A program made the translations under genes and the position numbers. Source: Candidatus Peregrinibacteria bacterium (GTDB lineage: Bacteria; Patescibacteriota; Gracilibacteria; UBA1369; LOWO2-01-FULL-3). From it: a DNA stretch of 64,000 nt. Below, piece by piece: positions 1-8,779 of this stretch. The stretch is taken from the NCBI GenBank assembly GCA_018655275.1, contig JABIJZ010000009.1, forward strand, positions 62,001 to 126,000, written 5' to 3'. The first letter of the stretch is position 1; each line of letters opens with the position of its first letter. The notes beneath the pieces were generated by a model. That model was not told the origin of the DNA, searched no databases, and was given only the letters and a program-made list of their open reading frames with translations.

Positions 1-437
1 TTAACTGCTTTTGGAGCTGCATCAACGATGTCTTTTGCCTCTTTTAGACCAAGACCAGTAGCTTCTTTCACTACTTTGATAACAGCGATTTTGTTACCTC
101 CTGCACCAGCGAGGATAACGTCTTTTGCACCATTGTCGTCGTCACCAGCGTCTCCGCCAGCAGCGCCTCCAGCAGCACCTGCCATCATCATTGGAGCGGC
201 AGCAGATACACCGAATTTTTCTTCAAGTGCTTTTACAAGATTTGCAAGCTCGAGAACTGGTAGTTTTTCAACCAAGTCAACGATCTTTTGAGCATCTTTA
301 GATAGCTCAACTGCGGTGCTAGCCTCGCTAGCACTCTCCTTTGCAGGAGCCTCTTCAGCAGGAGCTTCAGCGGGAGTTTCTTCCTTTACCTCCTCCGCAG
401 GAGCTTCAGCTTTTGGATCTTTAGCTTCATCAGCCAT
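1..437 (-). CDS. rplL: 50S ribosomal protein L7/L12, partial (3' end outside window)
   Basis: Stalk protein of the large ribosomal subunit that recruits translation GTPases. 145 codons are visible and the reading frame is still open at position 1, so roughly the last 25 residues are missing. The family signature [19 protein letters not shown] is seen at the visible C-terminus, after a Gly/Ala hinge (about residues 80-100). Before the usual L7/L12 N-terminal domain (about residue 45 onward) there is an extra Ala/Glu/Pro-rich stretch of about 40 residues starting [13 protein letters not shown]. It follows rplJ by 34 nt in the usual rplJL order. No Shine-Dalgarno lies before the ATG. Confidence 0.95.
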   Translation of the reverse strand, partial: MADEAKDPKAEAPAEEVKEETPAEAPAEEAPAKESASEASTAVELSKDAQKIVDLVEKLPVLELANLVKALEEKFGVSAAAPMMMAGAAGGAAGGDAGDDDNGAKDVILAGAGGNKIAVIKVVKEATGLGLKEAKDIVDAAPKAV

Positions 438-471
438 AATACTTAGGGTTAGATTTTATATAAAAGTTAAA

Positions 472-993
472 TTAGCCTTTCTTTGCGATTGCATCAAGAG
501 CTCGAACAAATCCTCCAAGAGTGTTGTTAAGCACACCATGGAATCCAGAAATTGGTGATTTGAGAATGTAAACCAATTTCGCCATAAGTTCCTCTTTTGA
601 TGGGATAGTTGCCAATGTCGTTGCTTCCTCATTTGTCATAACTTTGCCATCCATCAGCCCTCCGAGAAGTGCCAATGCATCGTGTTCTTTCGCGTAGTCA
701 TAGATAGTTTTTGCACCTGCCACGATGTCGTCATAACTGAATACCGCACCAGCAGCTCCAGTCATAGACCCTTCAGGAATAGCTTCGTATCCAGCTTCCT
801 TTGCAGCGATCTTAAAAAGTGTCTTTTTCGCGATTTTCATTTCCGCGTTTTTCTCTCTCAAATTGCCTCTAAGTTCTTGGATTTCAGCCACAGACAAACC
901 TTTGTTTTCCGCGAAAACTACAGATTTAGCTTCTTTGAACTTTGTAACGAGTTCAGCTAGAATTTCTTCTTTTTTTTGTCTTGTTATTGCCAT
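472..993 (-). CDS. rplJ: 50S ribosomal protein L10
   Basis: L10 anchors L7/L12 dimers to 23S rRNA. 173 aa, normal for the family. The N-terminus MAITRQKKEEILAEL and the following KSVVFAENKGLSVAEIQELR and AKKTLFKIA segments are typical L10, and the C-terminal part would form the L7/L12-binding helix. The gene precedes rplL and is preceded by an L10-type leader with an attenuator hairpin, so autoregulation of the rplJL operon is expected. No Shine-Dalgarno is visible before the ATG. Confidence 0.97.
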   Translation of the reverse strand: MAITRQKKEEILAELVTKFKEAKSVVFAENKGLSVAEIQELRGNLREKNAEMKIAKKTLFKIAAKEAGYEAIPEGSMTGAAGAVFSYDDIVAGAKTIYDYAKEHDALALLGGLMDGKVMTNEEATTLATIPSKEELMAKLVYILKSPISGFHGVLNNTLGGFVRALDAIAKKG

Positions 994-1132
994 TTTTTAA
1001 TTGAGTTAGAGGTCATAAAAAAAATCTCACATGCCGCAGCCAGGTGAGATAACAGGTTCGAACCGATCCCAAGGGGATCAAAAAGCGAATTGTTTAGTCT
1101 CGGTTGGTCTTAAATTGCCAACTGTCTGCGAC
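994..1132 (-). ncRNA. L10 (rplJ) leader RNA
   Basis: The 5' untranslated region of rplJL, about 135 nt, unusually long for this genome. On the minus strand it carries a GACAG...TTGG / CCAA-CCGAGAC arrangement like the conserved L10-binding motif of ribosomal protein L10 leaders. A GATCCCCTTGGGATC hairpin follows, then a hairpin with a U-run just before rplJ. Known L10 leaders bind free L10 (or L10-L12) and switch the terminator; that role here is inferred from motif and position. Confidence 0.8.
1017..1049 (-). terminator. Rho-independent attenuator in the rplJ leader
   Basis: On the minus strand TCTCAC pairs with GTGAGA across a 13-nt loop and is followed by eight T residues, 23 nt before the rplJ ATG. 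Its position inside the leader makes it an attenuator rather than an end-of-operon terminator. Confidence 0.8.
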
Positions 1133-1138
1133 GAGGGG

Positions 1139-1167
1139 AATATACAGATTGTCATTACAAACGTCAA
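1139..1167 (-). promoter_or_regulatory. Promoter of rplJ-rplL
   Basis: Minus strand: -35 TTGACG (1162-1167), 17-nt spacer, -10 TATATT (1139-1144). The expected start near 1132 gives the whole L10 leader. Confidence 0.8.
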
Positions 1168-1182
1168 GCAAATTTTCCGCAT

Positions 1183-2202
1183 TTATGTTCGTGCTCCGCC
1201 AACCCTATACCTCTGCACCAACCCATCCACAAAACTCATCTCCGCCTTTTTTCGAATAACCCAGTTGCGTAAATCAACCAGTCCTGCATGAACCATTTGC
1301 TCATGCCCCCGACACAACGGCAAAATATTGTCAGGCCGATGCACCAGCTCCGCAGGATTGTGTTTCACAAGCGCAAATTCATCAATGTGATGATAGATCT
1401 CAGCAGGTTTGTTACAGGTCGAACAAGCGCATTTGTCTTGATATATTTCGTCCACTACACTCTTCAGAGCCACAGAAATATGCCGAGTAGCTGGTTTTTG
1501 GGCCTCAGTTTTTTTCGCCACACCCGCTTTTGCTGTCTTGTTATTGCTTTCACCCTCTGTTTTCGCCACCCAAATTTTAAAGAATTGATTGAAAGTAAGA
1601 GGTTCTCCCTTCTCTTTTTCAAACTTTTGTTTGAGCTTTCGAAGTTGAAACTCTGTAGACGAGTCGAGTTTGAGAGTAATTGTCTTTGTGTTTTTTTCTT
1701 CTGTTAATTCGTTCCCGGGAACGGTTTTACAGGTTTGGTTTTGTCCCAAAAGCCCAATTTTCAGGAAATCATTGTCACCTTCTCCAGTTTTCGCCACCTG
1801 TTCCTTATAATCCCTCACATAAGTTTCCAAAGCACTTTTCGAAAGCAAATCCACTTTTTCTGCCCACATCTTTTCAGTTTCAGGAGTGGAAATGGTTGCG
1901 ACCGTTCTAACTTTTGTCCACCCTTGTTCCTCAGCTTTCTTTTTGAGCAAAGGTTTGTCTTCGAGATTCCGATAAGTTCTTAAAATTTGATTAACAGTCT
2001 CATGCCCGATCCCAGCCAATTTGGCTGCGAACTCATGAACAGAGTGAAAACCGCGTTTTTTATACAAACGCCGAGCCTCGATCTCTGGCAAAAGAGCTTC
2101 GAATCGGCGTCTCCAATAGAGAGAGTTTCCGCCGTATTTTTTACATAGTTGGTAAAGTTGTTTGTCGGATAGGGTCGACAAACTATGCTGTGAACTAGCC
2201 AT
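1183..2202 (-). CDS. HNH endonuclease-domain protein
   Basis: 339 aa. The C-terminal 90 residues hold a zinc-braced HNH fold: CSTCNKPAEIYHHID, then NILPLCRGHEQMVHAG, giving the CxxC pair, the HH, the Asn and the CxxH/H ligands. The N-terminal about 180 residues are helical and charged (LYQLCKKYGGNSLYWRRRFE, then EFAAKLAGIGHETVNQILR), perhaps a DNA-binding segment. A linker between the halves contains a short palindromic element (1710-1735) also found inside tsaD. Whether it is a homing or defence nuclease or a house nuclease cannot be told. It lies upstream of rplJ on the same strand, and the rplJ promoter begins just past its stop. Confidence 0.85.
   Translation of the reverse strand: MASSQHSLSTLSDKQLYQLCKKYGGNSLYWRRRFEALLPEIEARRLYKKRGFHSVHEFAAKLAGIGHETVNQILRTYRNLEDKPLLKKKAEEQGWTKVRTVATISTPETEKMWAEKVDLLSKSALETYVRDYKEQVAKTGEGDNDFLKIGLLGQNQTCKTVPGNELTEEKNTKTITLKLDSSTEFQLRKLKQKFEKEKGEPLTFNQFFKIWVAKTEGESNNKTAKAGVAKKTEAQKPATRHISVALKSVVDEIYQDKCACSTCNKPAEIYHHIDEFALVKHNPAELVHRPDNILPLCRGHEQMVHAGLVDLRNWVIRKKAEMSFVDGLVQRYRVGGART
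1710..1735. repeat. 26-bp palindromic element, copy 1 (inside HNH gene)
   Basis: Contains the perfect 14-bp palindrome CGTTCCCGGGAACG followed by GTTTTACAGGTT. The same 26 bases occur at 16961-16986 inside tsaD. Similarity continues imperfectly on both sides. Here it encodes QTCKTVPGNE in the linker of the HNH protein. Confidence 0.85.
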
Positions 2203-2426
2203 AGTGTTGATGTTAAGAATTTGATATTAAAAAGGGACTGTGTGGGAGTGGCTAAGAGGAGAAAAAGTCTTAATTAGTTACCACTCAAAATACGTCTCAA
2301 ATATAGCAAATCTTACCAAAACAATCGACCCCGAATCACAAGAATAACAGAAGAAAAGCTTCAGAATTCCAAAGATTATGGTATAGTCAGTAAGCTAGGA
2401 TTTAACATCCTTAAAACATACCGAAA

Positions 2427-3356
2427 ATGAAGAAAAATCCATCCAAAAATCCTCTTCAAGAACAACTTAAGAAGTTCTTAAAAACAACCAAAACACCACT
2501 CATAGTGCTGCTAGGCCCAACCGCCAGTGGCAAAACTTCGCTTTCGCTTAAAATTGCAAAAGAAATAAACGGAGAGATAATCTCCACAGACTCTCGCCAA
2601 ATATACAAAGGTCTCGAAATTGGCTCAGACATCCTCGCCCCAGAGGACCAAGAGGGGATTCCACACCACATGATGGCAATCTCGACTCCAGACAAAGAAA
2701 TTTCCCTAGCCGAATACAAAGACCTAGCAATCGCCCAAATCGAAGAAATCTACAAACGCAAACACGTCCCAATGTTAGTCGGAGGAACAGGTCTTTATAT
2801 CTCTTCAATCATAGAAGGCTACGACGTACCAAAAGTCCCAGCAGACAAAGCCTTCCGCGCGAAGATTCAAGAAGAAGCAGACGAACAAGGCACACTCTAT
2901 ATTCACAAACGCCTAGCCAAAATAGACCCAGAAGCCGCAAAAAAGATTCATCCCAATAACCTCAGATACGTCATACGAGCTCTCGAAATCAACCTGAAAA
3001 CCGGCAAAAACAAAGCCGACCAAAAATCATCCACTGCGACCACACCCCCATTCGACACCTTCATGATCGGCATCGACTGGCCACGTGAAGAACTCTACGA
3101 CCGTGTCGATCAACGCGTAGAAATCCAACTCAAAAGAGGCCTTGTAGAGGAAGCCAAAAAACTTCTCGAGCAAAACTACGACGAAGAACTCCCCGCAATG
3201 TCATCGCTAGGCGCGAAAGAATTCTTCCCATTTCTCAGCGGCGAAGCAACCCTTGAAGAATGCGTAGCCCAACTCAAACAAAACACCCGCAATTACGCAA
3301 AACGCCAAATGACTTGGTTTAGAAAATACAAGGACGTCCACTGGCTAAACCCCTAA
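2427..3356 (+). CDS. miaA: tRNA dimethylallyltransferase
   Basis: Adds the isopentenyl group to A37 of tRNAs reading UNN codons. 309 aa, normal length. P-loop GPTASGKT (residues 30-37), DSRQIYKGL (about 55-63), GGTGLYI, and the C-terminal QNTRNYAKRQMTWFRK are all classic MiaA. A TATAGT -10 box lies at 2392-2397. The stop overlaps the stop of the convergent Cys-rich gene by 4 nt. No Shine-Dalgarno is visible. Confidence 0.97.
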   Translation: MKKNPSKNPLQEQLKKFLKTTKTPLIVLLGPTASGKTSLSLKIAKEINGEIISTDSRQIYKGLEIGSDILAPEDQEGIPHHMMAISTPDKEISLAEYKDLAIAQIEEIYKRKHVPMLVGGTGLYISSIIEGYDVPKVPADKAFRAKIQEEADEQGTLYIHKRLAKIDPEAAKKIHPNNLRYVIRALEINLKTGKNKADQKSSTATTPPFDTFMIGIDWPREELYDRVDQRVEIQLKRGLVEEAKKLLEQNYDEELPAMSSLGAKEFFPFLSGEATLEECVAQLKQNTRNYAKRQMTWFRKYKDVHWLNP

Positions 3357-5062
3357 TACAACTCCTCCATATAGCACTTCTCGCAATAAACCTTCTCAGG
3401 ACGATCAGGCGAATATGTCGTAGAAATCGCACATCCACAGCCGTCACGACCGCACTTACGTTCCCAAAACTTACGAGGATTACGTCGAGCAAATCTATCA
3501 AAATGCCTCTGCTCCCAGCTTTTTCTCGGTAAAGGCACCCCAACACGACGATAAAACGCCAATTCCTTCGGTGTCACACGAAACAATCTTCCAGTCGCCT
3601 CACACTGGATAGCCGAATCCAAAATATCATCACCAACATCCGCAATATTGTCCGGCAAATCTCCAGCCTCCAAAACCTTTGAAACCTTTGGGGGCGGAAC
3701 TTCATAATCATCCCAACGGAATCCTTGCGCCAAAGCCTCCTCTTTCGTCAAAGGATAATAAAGCTGAGCAGTCGTCTTGTTGTATCCATGAGGGGCCGTC
3801 TCCGAAGGAAAAAATTCTCCCCACTCACCAGTCTTCTTCATGTGCTCGATTATCCGTGGCACCAATTTGTCATATTCCTCCCGAGTATATTGCTTATTCA
3901 AAACGCAGTAAGAGTGATGCATCATTCCCGAACACCCAAAACAATTCTTTGATCCTTCCATGTACAAAGAATAATAAACGTCAGACGAGTCCATCATCGT
4001 ATTGTCGCAAAACAGCAAATGGTAGCTATTTTCTCCACAAGTCGAACATTCGTAAGATTGCTGCAAATTTGTTCCAAATTGATAAATATCCATACAATTT
4101 TTCGATCCCAAAACCAACTGATAACAGTATCGCCCCCACTCAACATCCTCACAATCAAAACAACGATGCAAATCCTTGCAGTGGTTTAAATAATCCCCAT
4201 AACAATTCTCCAAATTATTTCCGTGAAACTCTTTAAACGCATGCGGCTTCTCCAATTCCTTCAATTTCTCTCGCCATTTCAAATATTCTTTATAAGATCC
4301 AAGCCCACCCCTAGCCTCAACCTCAGCCATTTTCGTCTTATACTCCTCTTTTGACAATTTCTCATTCATAAAACAAAAGCTCTGATTCCGCAGCCCCACA
4401 CAGCAAAAACAATCATGGCACCCAATACAATCTCTCAGAAAAGCACTCGAATTACAGGTCTGGCAATCCTGACATCCAATCAACCCATAACACTTGTGCA
4501 CATCCACACAGTCGTAACAAAGCTCGCTATGTAAATTGTAAAATCCATCTACGCAAAACAAATTCTTCTTGAATCCATATCCGTAATAACAATCTTCACA
4601 AAAATCAGCATGCATAATCAAATAACAATTTTTAGACCAACCTGCGTAATGAATAAATTCAGAATTCTGATTATTGCCCTGGGTATTCAAAGCTAACGCT
4701 GGGGTTCGATCTCGAACCTCATTAAACTGCTCAAAAAACGGCCTCCCGAAATCAAAATCCTGCCCGTAATCACGCGCATCCCATTTGTCACCGTGCCAAC
4801 ACTCCCGACAATAAATCACTCGTCCTTCTCGGGGGTTGTACTCAGTAATCATCACCTTGTCGCACATCTCACACTTCCCCGGAAAAAAATGCCACTCATT
4901 CGAAATCGCCAGCCTTCGTCTCTGACGACAGTCTGGGCAGTGAGTTGGCGGAGGTATTTCAAACTTCTGTCCTCCAAAAACTGGAGCAACATCCGCAATA
5001 AACTGAAGATCCTCTTTGGTGATCTCAAATTCCGCCGAACATTTGACACATTCTTTATTCAC
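3353..5062 (-). CDS. Giant cysteine-array zinc-ribbon protein, paralogue 1
   Basis: About 569 aa with about 42 cysteines; family unknown to me. Order: an N-terminal zinc ribbon (CVKC ... HCPDCRQRRR), a second CxxC pair set, then two cysteine arrays rich in NC, DC and CxxC steps (for example CQDCQTCNSSAFLRDC, then DCIGCHDCFCC). Each array ends in an LN/MN-x-x-[YFL]-[ST]-x-E-EY anchor (NEKLSKEEY, LNKQYTREEY). The C-terminal domain has YYPLTKEEAL and a final CEKCYMEELY ribbon. I chose a GTG start at 5062 by analogy with the paralogue at 39585; the frame stays open upstream with ATGs as far as 5248, but that would overlap mazG. Soluble, with no signal peptide. A metal-binding role is inference. 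Confidence 0.75.
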   Translation of the reverse strand: MNKECVKCSAEFEITKEDLQFIADVAPVFGGQKFEIPPPTHCPDCRQRRRLAISNEWHFFPGKCEMCDKVMITEYNPREGRVIYCRECWHGDKWDARDYGQDFDFGRPFFEQFNEVRDRTPALALNTQGNNQNSEFIHYAGWSKNCYLIMHADFCEDCYYGYGFKKNLFCVDGFYNLHSELCYDCVDVHKCYGLIGCQDCQTCNSSAFLRDCIGCHDCFCCVGLRNQSFCFMNEKLSKEEYKTKMAEVEARGGLGSYKEYLKWREKLKELEKPHAFKEFHGNNLENCYGDYLNHCKDLHRCFDCEDVEWGRYCYQLVLGSKNCMDIYQFGTNLQQSYECSTCGENSYHLLFCDNTMMDSSDVYYSLYMEGSKNCFGCSGMMHHSYCVLNKQYTREEYDKLVPRIIEHMKKTGEWGEFFPSETAPHGYNKTTAQLYYPLTKEEALAQGFRWDDYEVPPPKVSKVLEAGDLPDNIADVGDDILDSAIQCEATGRLFRVTPKELAFYRRVGVPLPRKSWEQRHFDRFARRNPRKFWERKCGRDGCGCAISTTYSPDRPEKVYCEKCYMEELY

Positions 5063-5105
5063 AACAGGAGTGTACACGTAAGAAAAACTAGTGTAAAGTT
5101 CCACC

Positions 5106-5492
5106 ATGCGCAAATTCAAAAAACTCACAAAACTAGCGAAACGTCTCAGAAGTCCAAATGGTTGTCCGTGGGATAGATCTCTCAAACTGGACGACATGCC
5201 AGAAAAACTTCGCGAAGAGATCGAAGAAGTGATAGAGGCGATCGACAAAAAAGACTACGAAAATCTTCAGGAAGAAATCGGCGACGTATTGTTTGTCCTG
5301 ATACTAACTGCTAGAATCGCAGAAGAGGAAGGAAAACTAAAAATGAAAGACGTACTCAGGGGAATAGAGCAAAAGATAATCTCACGACACACATGGGTTT
5401 TCGGAAAAGATAAAGCGAACACACCAGAAGAAGCATTAGCAAAATGGAAGGAGAACAAGTCCAAGGAAGCGAAGCGAGGCACCCTCAAATAA
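5106..5492 (+). CDS. mazG: MazG-family nucleotide pyrophosphohydrolase
   Basis: 128 aa, a single MazG domain that hydrolyses (d)NTPs to monophosphates and cleans the nucleotide pool. Sequence shows RSPNGCPWDR at the start of the domain, then the EExxE...ExxD metal-binding set in LREEIEEVIEAI and LQEEIGDVLF, and RHTWVFG near the end, all typical of MazG. Starts 43 nt from the divergent Cys-rich gene and lies 47 nt before recJ, possibly one transcript. Confidence 0.9.
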   Translation: MRKFKKLTKLAKRLRSPNGCPWDRSLKLDDMPEKLREEIEEVIEAIDKKDYENLQEEIGDVLFVLILTARIAEEEGKLKMKDVLRGIEQKIISRHTWVFGKDKANTPEEALAKWKENKSKEAKRGTLK

Positions 5493-5497
5493 AAAGC

Positions 5498-5509
5498 GGT
5501 CCTAGGACC
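5498..5509. repeat. 12-bp perfect palindrome between mazG and recJ
   Basis: GGTCCTAGGACC, self-complementary, in the 47-nt gap between mazG and recJ. It resembles the GTCC...GGAC stems in the ATP synthase operon gaps. Function unknown. Confidence 0.6.
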
Positions 5510-5539
5510 CAAAAAGCCAAAAAATAAATTCACATACAA

Positions 5540-7213
5540 ATGTCAGTTCTGGGGAAAAAGTGGACGATGAAGTCCACATCATGTGCTAAACCAATTTTAG
5601 AAATTCTGCTCGAAAACAGGGGGCTTTTGAGTAATGAAGAGAAAGAAGCTTTCTTGAATTCAGAGCGCGCTTTTCACGATCCATATCTGATGAAAGATAT
5701 GGCGAAATCCGTTGAAAAAATAAAACAAGCAATAGCCAACGAAGAAAGAATCATAATCTTTGGGGACTATGACGTTGATGGTCTAACATCTGCAGCCATT
5801 CTTTACCACACACTGAAGGATCTCGACGCAAAATCTTCAGTAAGACTTCCTAATCGAGAAAAAGACGGTTACGGCTTGAGCAAAAAATTCATCGACGAGT
5901 TCGAAGAATTAGGCGTAAAACTCGTTATCACAGTCGACTGCGGCATCTCGTGCGCGGATGAAATAACATACGCAAAAGAAAAAGGAATAGAAACAATAAT
6001 CACAGACCACCACCAAATTCCAGAGAAATTTCCGAAAGATGCATATTCGATCAACCACCCAAAACAAGAAGATTGCAGCTATCCATTTGATGATCTCACA
6101 GGAGCAGGAGTGGCACTAAAACTTGCACAAGCTCTTCTAACAGACCACCCAGAATTAGTCCAAAAAACAGAAGCACTAACAGAACTTGCAGCTCTGGGAA
6201 CAATTGCCGATCTAGGCCGAGTCAAAGATGAAAATCGCCTCATAATCAAAAAAGGTCTCTCAAACCTCACAAAAACACAATGGCCAGGACTTCGCATACT
6301 AAAAGAGCTCGTAAACAGCGGGAAAAAAGAAGTGAACACCGAAACAGTAGGTTACCAACTTGCCCCAAGGCTAAATGCTGCAGGCAGAATAGGCGATCCC
6401 TATAACGCCCTCAAACTCCTTATCGGCACAGACGAACAAGCTCTTTATCAATACGGAAAAGATTTAGAAGCCCTAAACCAAGAACGCAGAAAAATGACAG
6501 TCGAAGCCTACGCACAAGCATACGACAACTTCAAATTCAAAAAACCGGAAGACATCCCTTACATACTTATTGCCCATCACAAAGACTGGCACGTCGGTAT
6601 TCTCGGACTATCCGCTTCAAGACTTGCGGAAAAATTTGGCAAGCCAGCGATCGTAATGCAGGAGTTGGGAGACACTCTAGTTGGATCTGCCAGGAGTATC
6701 CAAGCTTTCAATATAGTTGAGGCACTCGCCGAAGCAAAAGAACATTTAATAAATTTCGGAGGGCATAAAGAAGCTGCTGGATTTACTATAGAAAAAGCCA
6801 ATCTATCAAAATTCAAAGAAGTTATAGAGAAATTTGCAGAAAAAAAACTCAAGAATCAGGACCTTCGGCCAAACATTGATATCGATTGTGAATTGCAAGG
6901 AAGCATGGTTAAAGACTCTTTGATAGAAGATATATACAAACTCAAACCATTCGGCATCCGCAACCACAGACCAATTTTTAAAATCAGAAACGTAGAACCA
7001 ACCCTGGCAAAAACAGTAGGTCGCACCAATGACCACATCAAATTCGACGCAATCATAAACGAAAAACAGATCCCAGCTATAGGTTTCCGACTGGGAAGCC
7101 ATATCGATGACATGCGCCGCGCAAAATCTATAGACATCATATGTTATATAGATTTCAACGAATGGAACGGCAACAAAAAACTCCAACTCGAGATTGTCGA
7201 CTTCAAATGTTGA
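5540..7213 (+). CDS. recJ: Single-stranded-DNA-specific exonuclease RecJ
   Basis: 5'-3' ssDNA exonuclease for recombination and mismatch repair. 557 aa, typical. DYDVDG (residues 76-81), the VDCG motif, the DHH in TDHHQ and the GGHKEAAGF motif of the DHHA1 domain are present, followed by an OB-like C-terminal domain. Ends with TGA, which supports the standard code. No Shine-Dalgarno before the ATG. Confidence 0.97.
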   Translation: MSVLGKKWTMKSTSCAKPILEILLENRGLLSNEEKEAFLNSERAFHDPYLMKDMAKSVEKIKQAIANEERIIIFGDYDVDGLTSAAILYHTLKDLDAKSSVRLPNREKDGYGLSKKFIDEFEELGVKLVITVDCGISCADEITYAKEKGIETIITDHHQIPEKFPKDAYSINHPKQEDCSYPFDDLTGAGVALKLAQALLTDHPELVQKTEALTELAALGTIADLGRVKDENRLIIKKGLSNLTKTQWPGLRILKELVNSGKKEVNTETVGYQLAPRLNAAGRIGDPYNALKLLIGTDEQALYQYGKDLEALNQERRKMTVEAYAQAYDNFKFKKPEDIPYILIAHHKDWHVGILGLSASRLAEKFGKPAIVMQELGDTLVGSARSIQAFNIVEALAEAKEHLINFGGHKEAAGFTIEKANLSKFKEVIEKFAEKKLKNQDLRPNIDIDCELQGSMVKDSLIEDIYKLKPFGIRNHRPIFKIRNVEPTLAKTVGRTNDHIKFDAIINEKQIPAIGFRLGSHIDDMRRAKSIDIICYIDFNEWNGNKKLQLEIVDFKC

Positions 7214-7278
7214 CCCAGGGCTCACTTCCCTGATACAATTACTTCCTTTTCTGTACGTCCCGACCCCCACCCAGGGGC

Positions 7279-7307
7279 TTGACTGCAAAGGAGAAATATT
7301 GTATAAT
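7279..7307 (+). promoter_or_regulatory. Promoter of the DHH phosphoesterase gene
   Basis: -35 TTGACT (7279-7284), 17-nt spacer, -10 TATAAT (7302-7307), about 29 nt of leader before the ATG at 7343. Confidence 0.8.
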
Positions 7308-7342
7308 TTACAGATAGCACGAATAGCACAAATCAGAATTTT

Positions 7343-8749
7343 ATGAAATTTTCAGAAGTACAAAGCCAGATTATAGACCTGATTAAAAGGAGTGAAAAAA
7401 TCCTTGTTTTGCCATCGACTCCTGTGGACGGCGACGCTATTGGTAGTGCGGTCAGTATGTATCTTGCACTGACGAAATTGGGTAAAAACGTCACAGTCGT
7501 TTGCAACGAGGTCGTGCCAGATGTTCTCAAATTCCTGCCTAATAGCGAAATTCTTGAGGACAAGCTTCTGACATCAAAGGACCTGATAATCACTTTGGAC
7601 ACAAGAAAAGTGAAAGTTGAACAGATAAAAAGCAATATCAAAGAAAACAAAGTTAACATCATCGTAACTCCAAAAGAAGGCCGATTTACAGAAGATCATG
7701 TCGGATTCGAGGAGGGGAAGGAAGAGTATGACTTGATAATTACGGTTGATACGGCGGATCTCAAACAGCTCCGAGGAGTATACGAGGAAAATATGGACAT
7801 GTTCCACGAGGTGCCGGTTATAAACATAGATCATCACATTTCGAACGAATATTTTGGGAAGGTGAATTACGTAGACATCATGTCTGCCTCAGCAACAGAG
7901 TTGCTTGTACCACTTTTAGAAAAAATGGAAGAAGAATTCGAAATAGACCTGATCGATGAAGATATCGCAACACTTCTTCTAACAGGAATCATCACAGACA
8001 CAGGCTCATTCCAAAACGCGAACACCACACCAAAAGCATTTGCACACGCAGCTCAATTAATCGCATACGGAGCCAGACAGCAAGAGATTATTCAGCACAT
8101 CTACAAAACAAAACAACTCTCACAATTAAAACTTTGGGGCCGACTACTTTCAAAAATCCAAACCGACGACAAATACAAAATCGTCTGGTCAACAGTCACA
8201 CGACAAGACTTCAAAGAAACCCAAAGTAAAGAAGAGGAAACAGGGGACATCATCGACGAATTGATGACAAATGCTCCCGGTGCAGAAATAGTGGTGTTAT
8301 TGAAAGAAAAAGCAGAAGGCACAATCTCAGGATCAATCAGGACAACAAGCCCTACAGTTGATGCATCTGCCATTGCAGAAATGTTCGGAGGTGGGGGCCA
8401 CAACCAAGCAGCTGGATTCCGAATCCCCGACGGTGATTTCACAAAACACGAAGTAGAAATAATCGAACGTATCCGTGACTTCCAAAAAGAACGCCTAGGC
8501 GTAGAGGAAGAGGATGTCGACGAAAAAGAAGATACAACTCCAATCATCGACGTAGAGAAATTGATAAGTAGAGTAAAAGAAGCTGAAAAAGCACAAGAAG
8601 CCATGAGCAAAGTCTCACAAGAATCTTCAGTCGAGCCCGAAAAAGAAGAAGATTCAAACCTAAACCTTCGCGAACCAAAACACCAGTCACAGGAAGCCGA
8701 AGGCGATCATGTGACCATCCCAGACGTTATTTACAAATTCGAGGACTAG
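7343..8749 (+). CDS. DHH-family phosphoesterase (nanoRNase/pAp phosphatase-like)
   Basis: 468 aa. PVDGDAIGSA (about 28-36), a VDTAD motif, NIDHHIS (about 158) and DTGSF make the DHH catalytic domain. GGGGHNQAAGFR is the DHHA1 RNA/nucleotide-binding motif. This fits the NrnA-type enzymes that degrade 2-5-nt RNAs and pAp. The last about 80 residues are an acidic, repetitive Glu/Asp/Lys tail, unusual for NrnA. Has its own promoter although recJ is just upstream. Substrate is inferred. Confidence 0.88.
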   Translation: MKFSEVQSQIIDLIKRSEKILVLPSTPVDGDAIGSAVSMYLALTKLGKNVTVVCNEVVPDVLKFLPNSEILEDKLLTSKDLIITLDTRKVKVEQIKSNIKENKVNIIVTPKEGRFTEDHVGFEEGKEEYDLIITVDTADLKQLRGVYEENMDMFHEVPVINIDHHISNEYFGKVNYVDIMSASATELLVPLLEKMEEEFEIDLIDEDIATLLLTGIITDTGSFQNANTTPKAFAHAAQLIAYGARQQEIIQHIYKTKQLSQLKLWGRLLSKIQTDDKYKIVWSTVTRQDFKETQSKEEETGDIIDELMTNAPGAEIVVLLKEKAEGTISGSIRTTSPTVDASAIAEMFGGGGHNQAAGFRIPDGDFTKHEVEIIERIRDFQKERLGVEEEDVDEKEDTTPIIDVEKLISRVKEAEKAQEAMSKVSQESSVEPEKEEDSNLNLREPKHQSQEAEGDHVTIPDVIYKFED

Positions 8750-8779
8750 TCGCGAGCGTAAGCGAGTGACTCTGCAGCC

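Noticed and set aside
4400-4600. Cys codon arrays seen as DNA repeats
   Set aside because: Similarity is at the protein level (CxxC steps); the DNA is not a clean repeat.
3353-5248. Cys-array paralogue 1 started at 5248
   Set aside because: The first 60 residues would be Ser/Arg-rich antisense of mazG; homology with the paralogue at 39585 begins about residue 63 (GTG at 5062).
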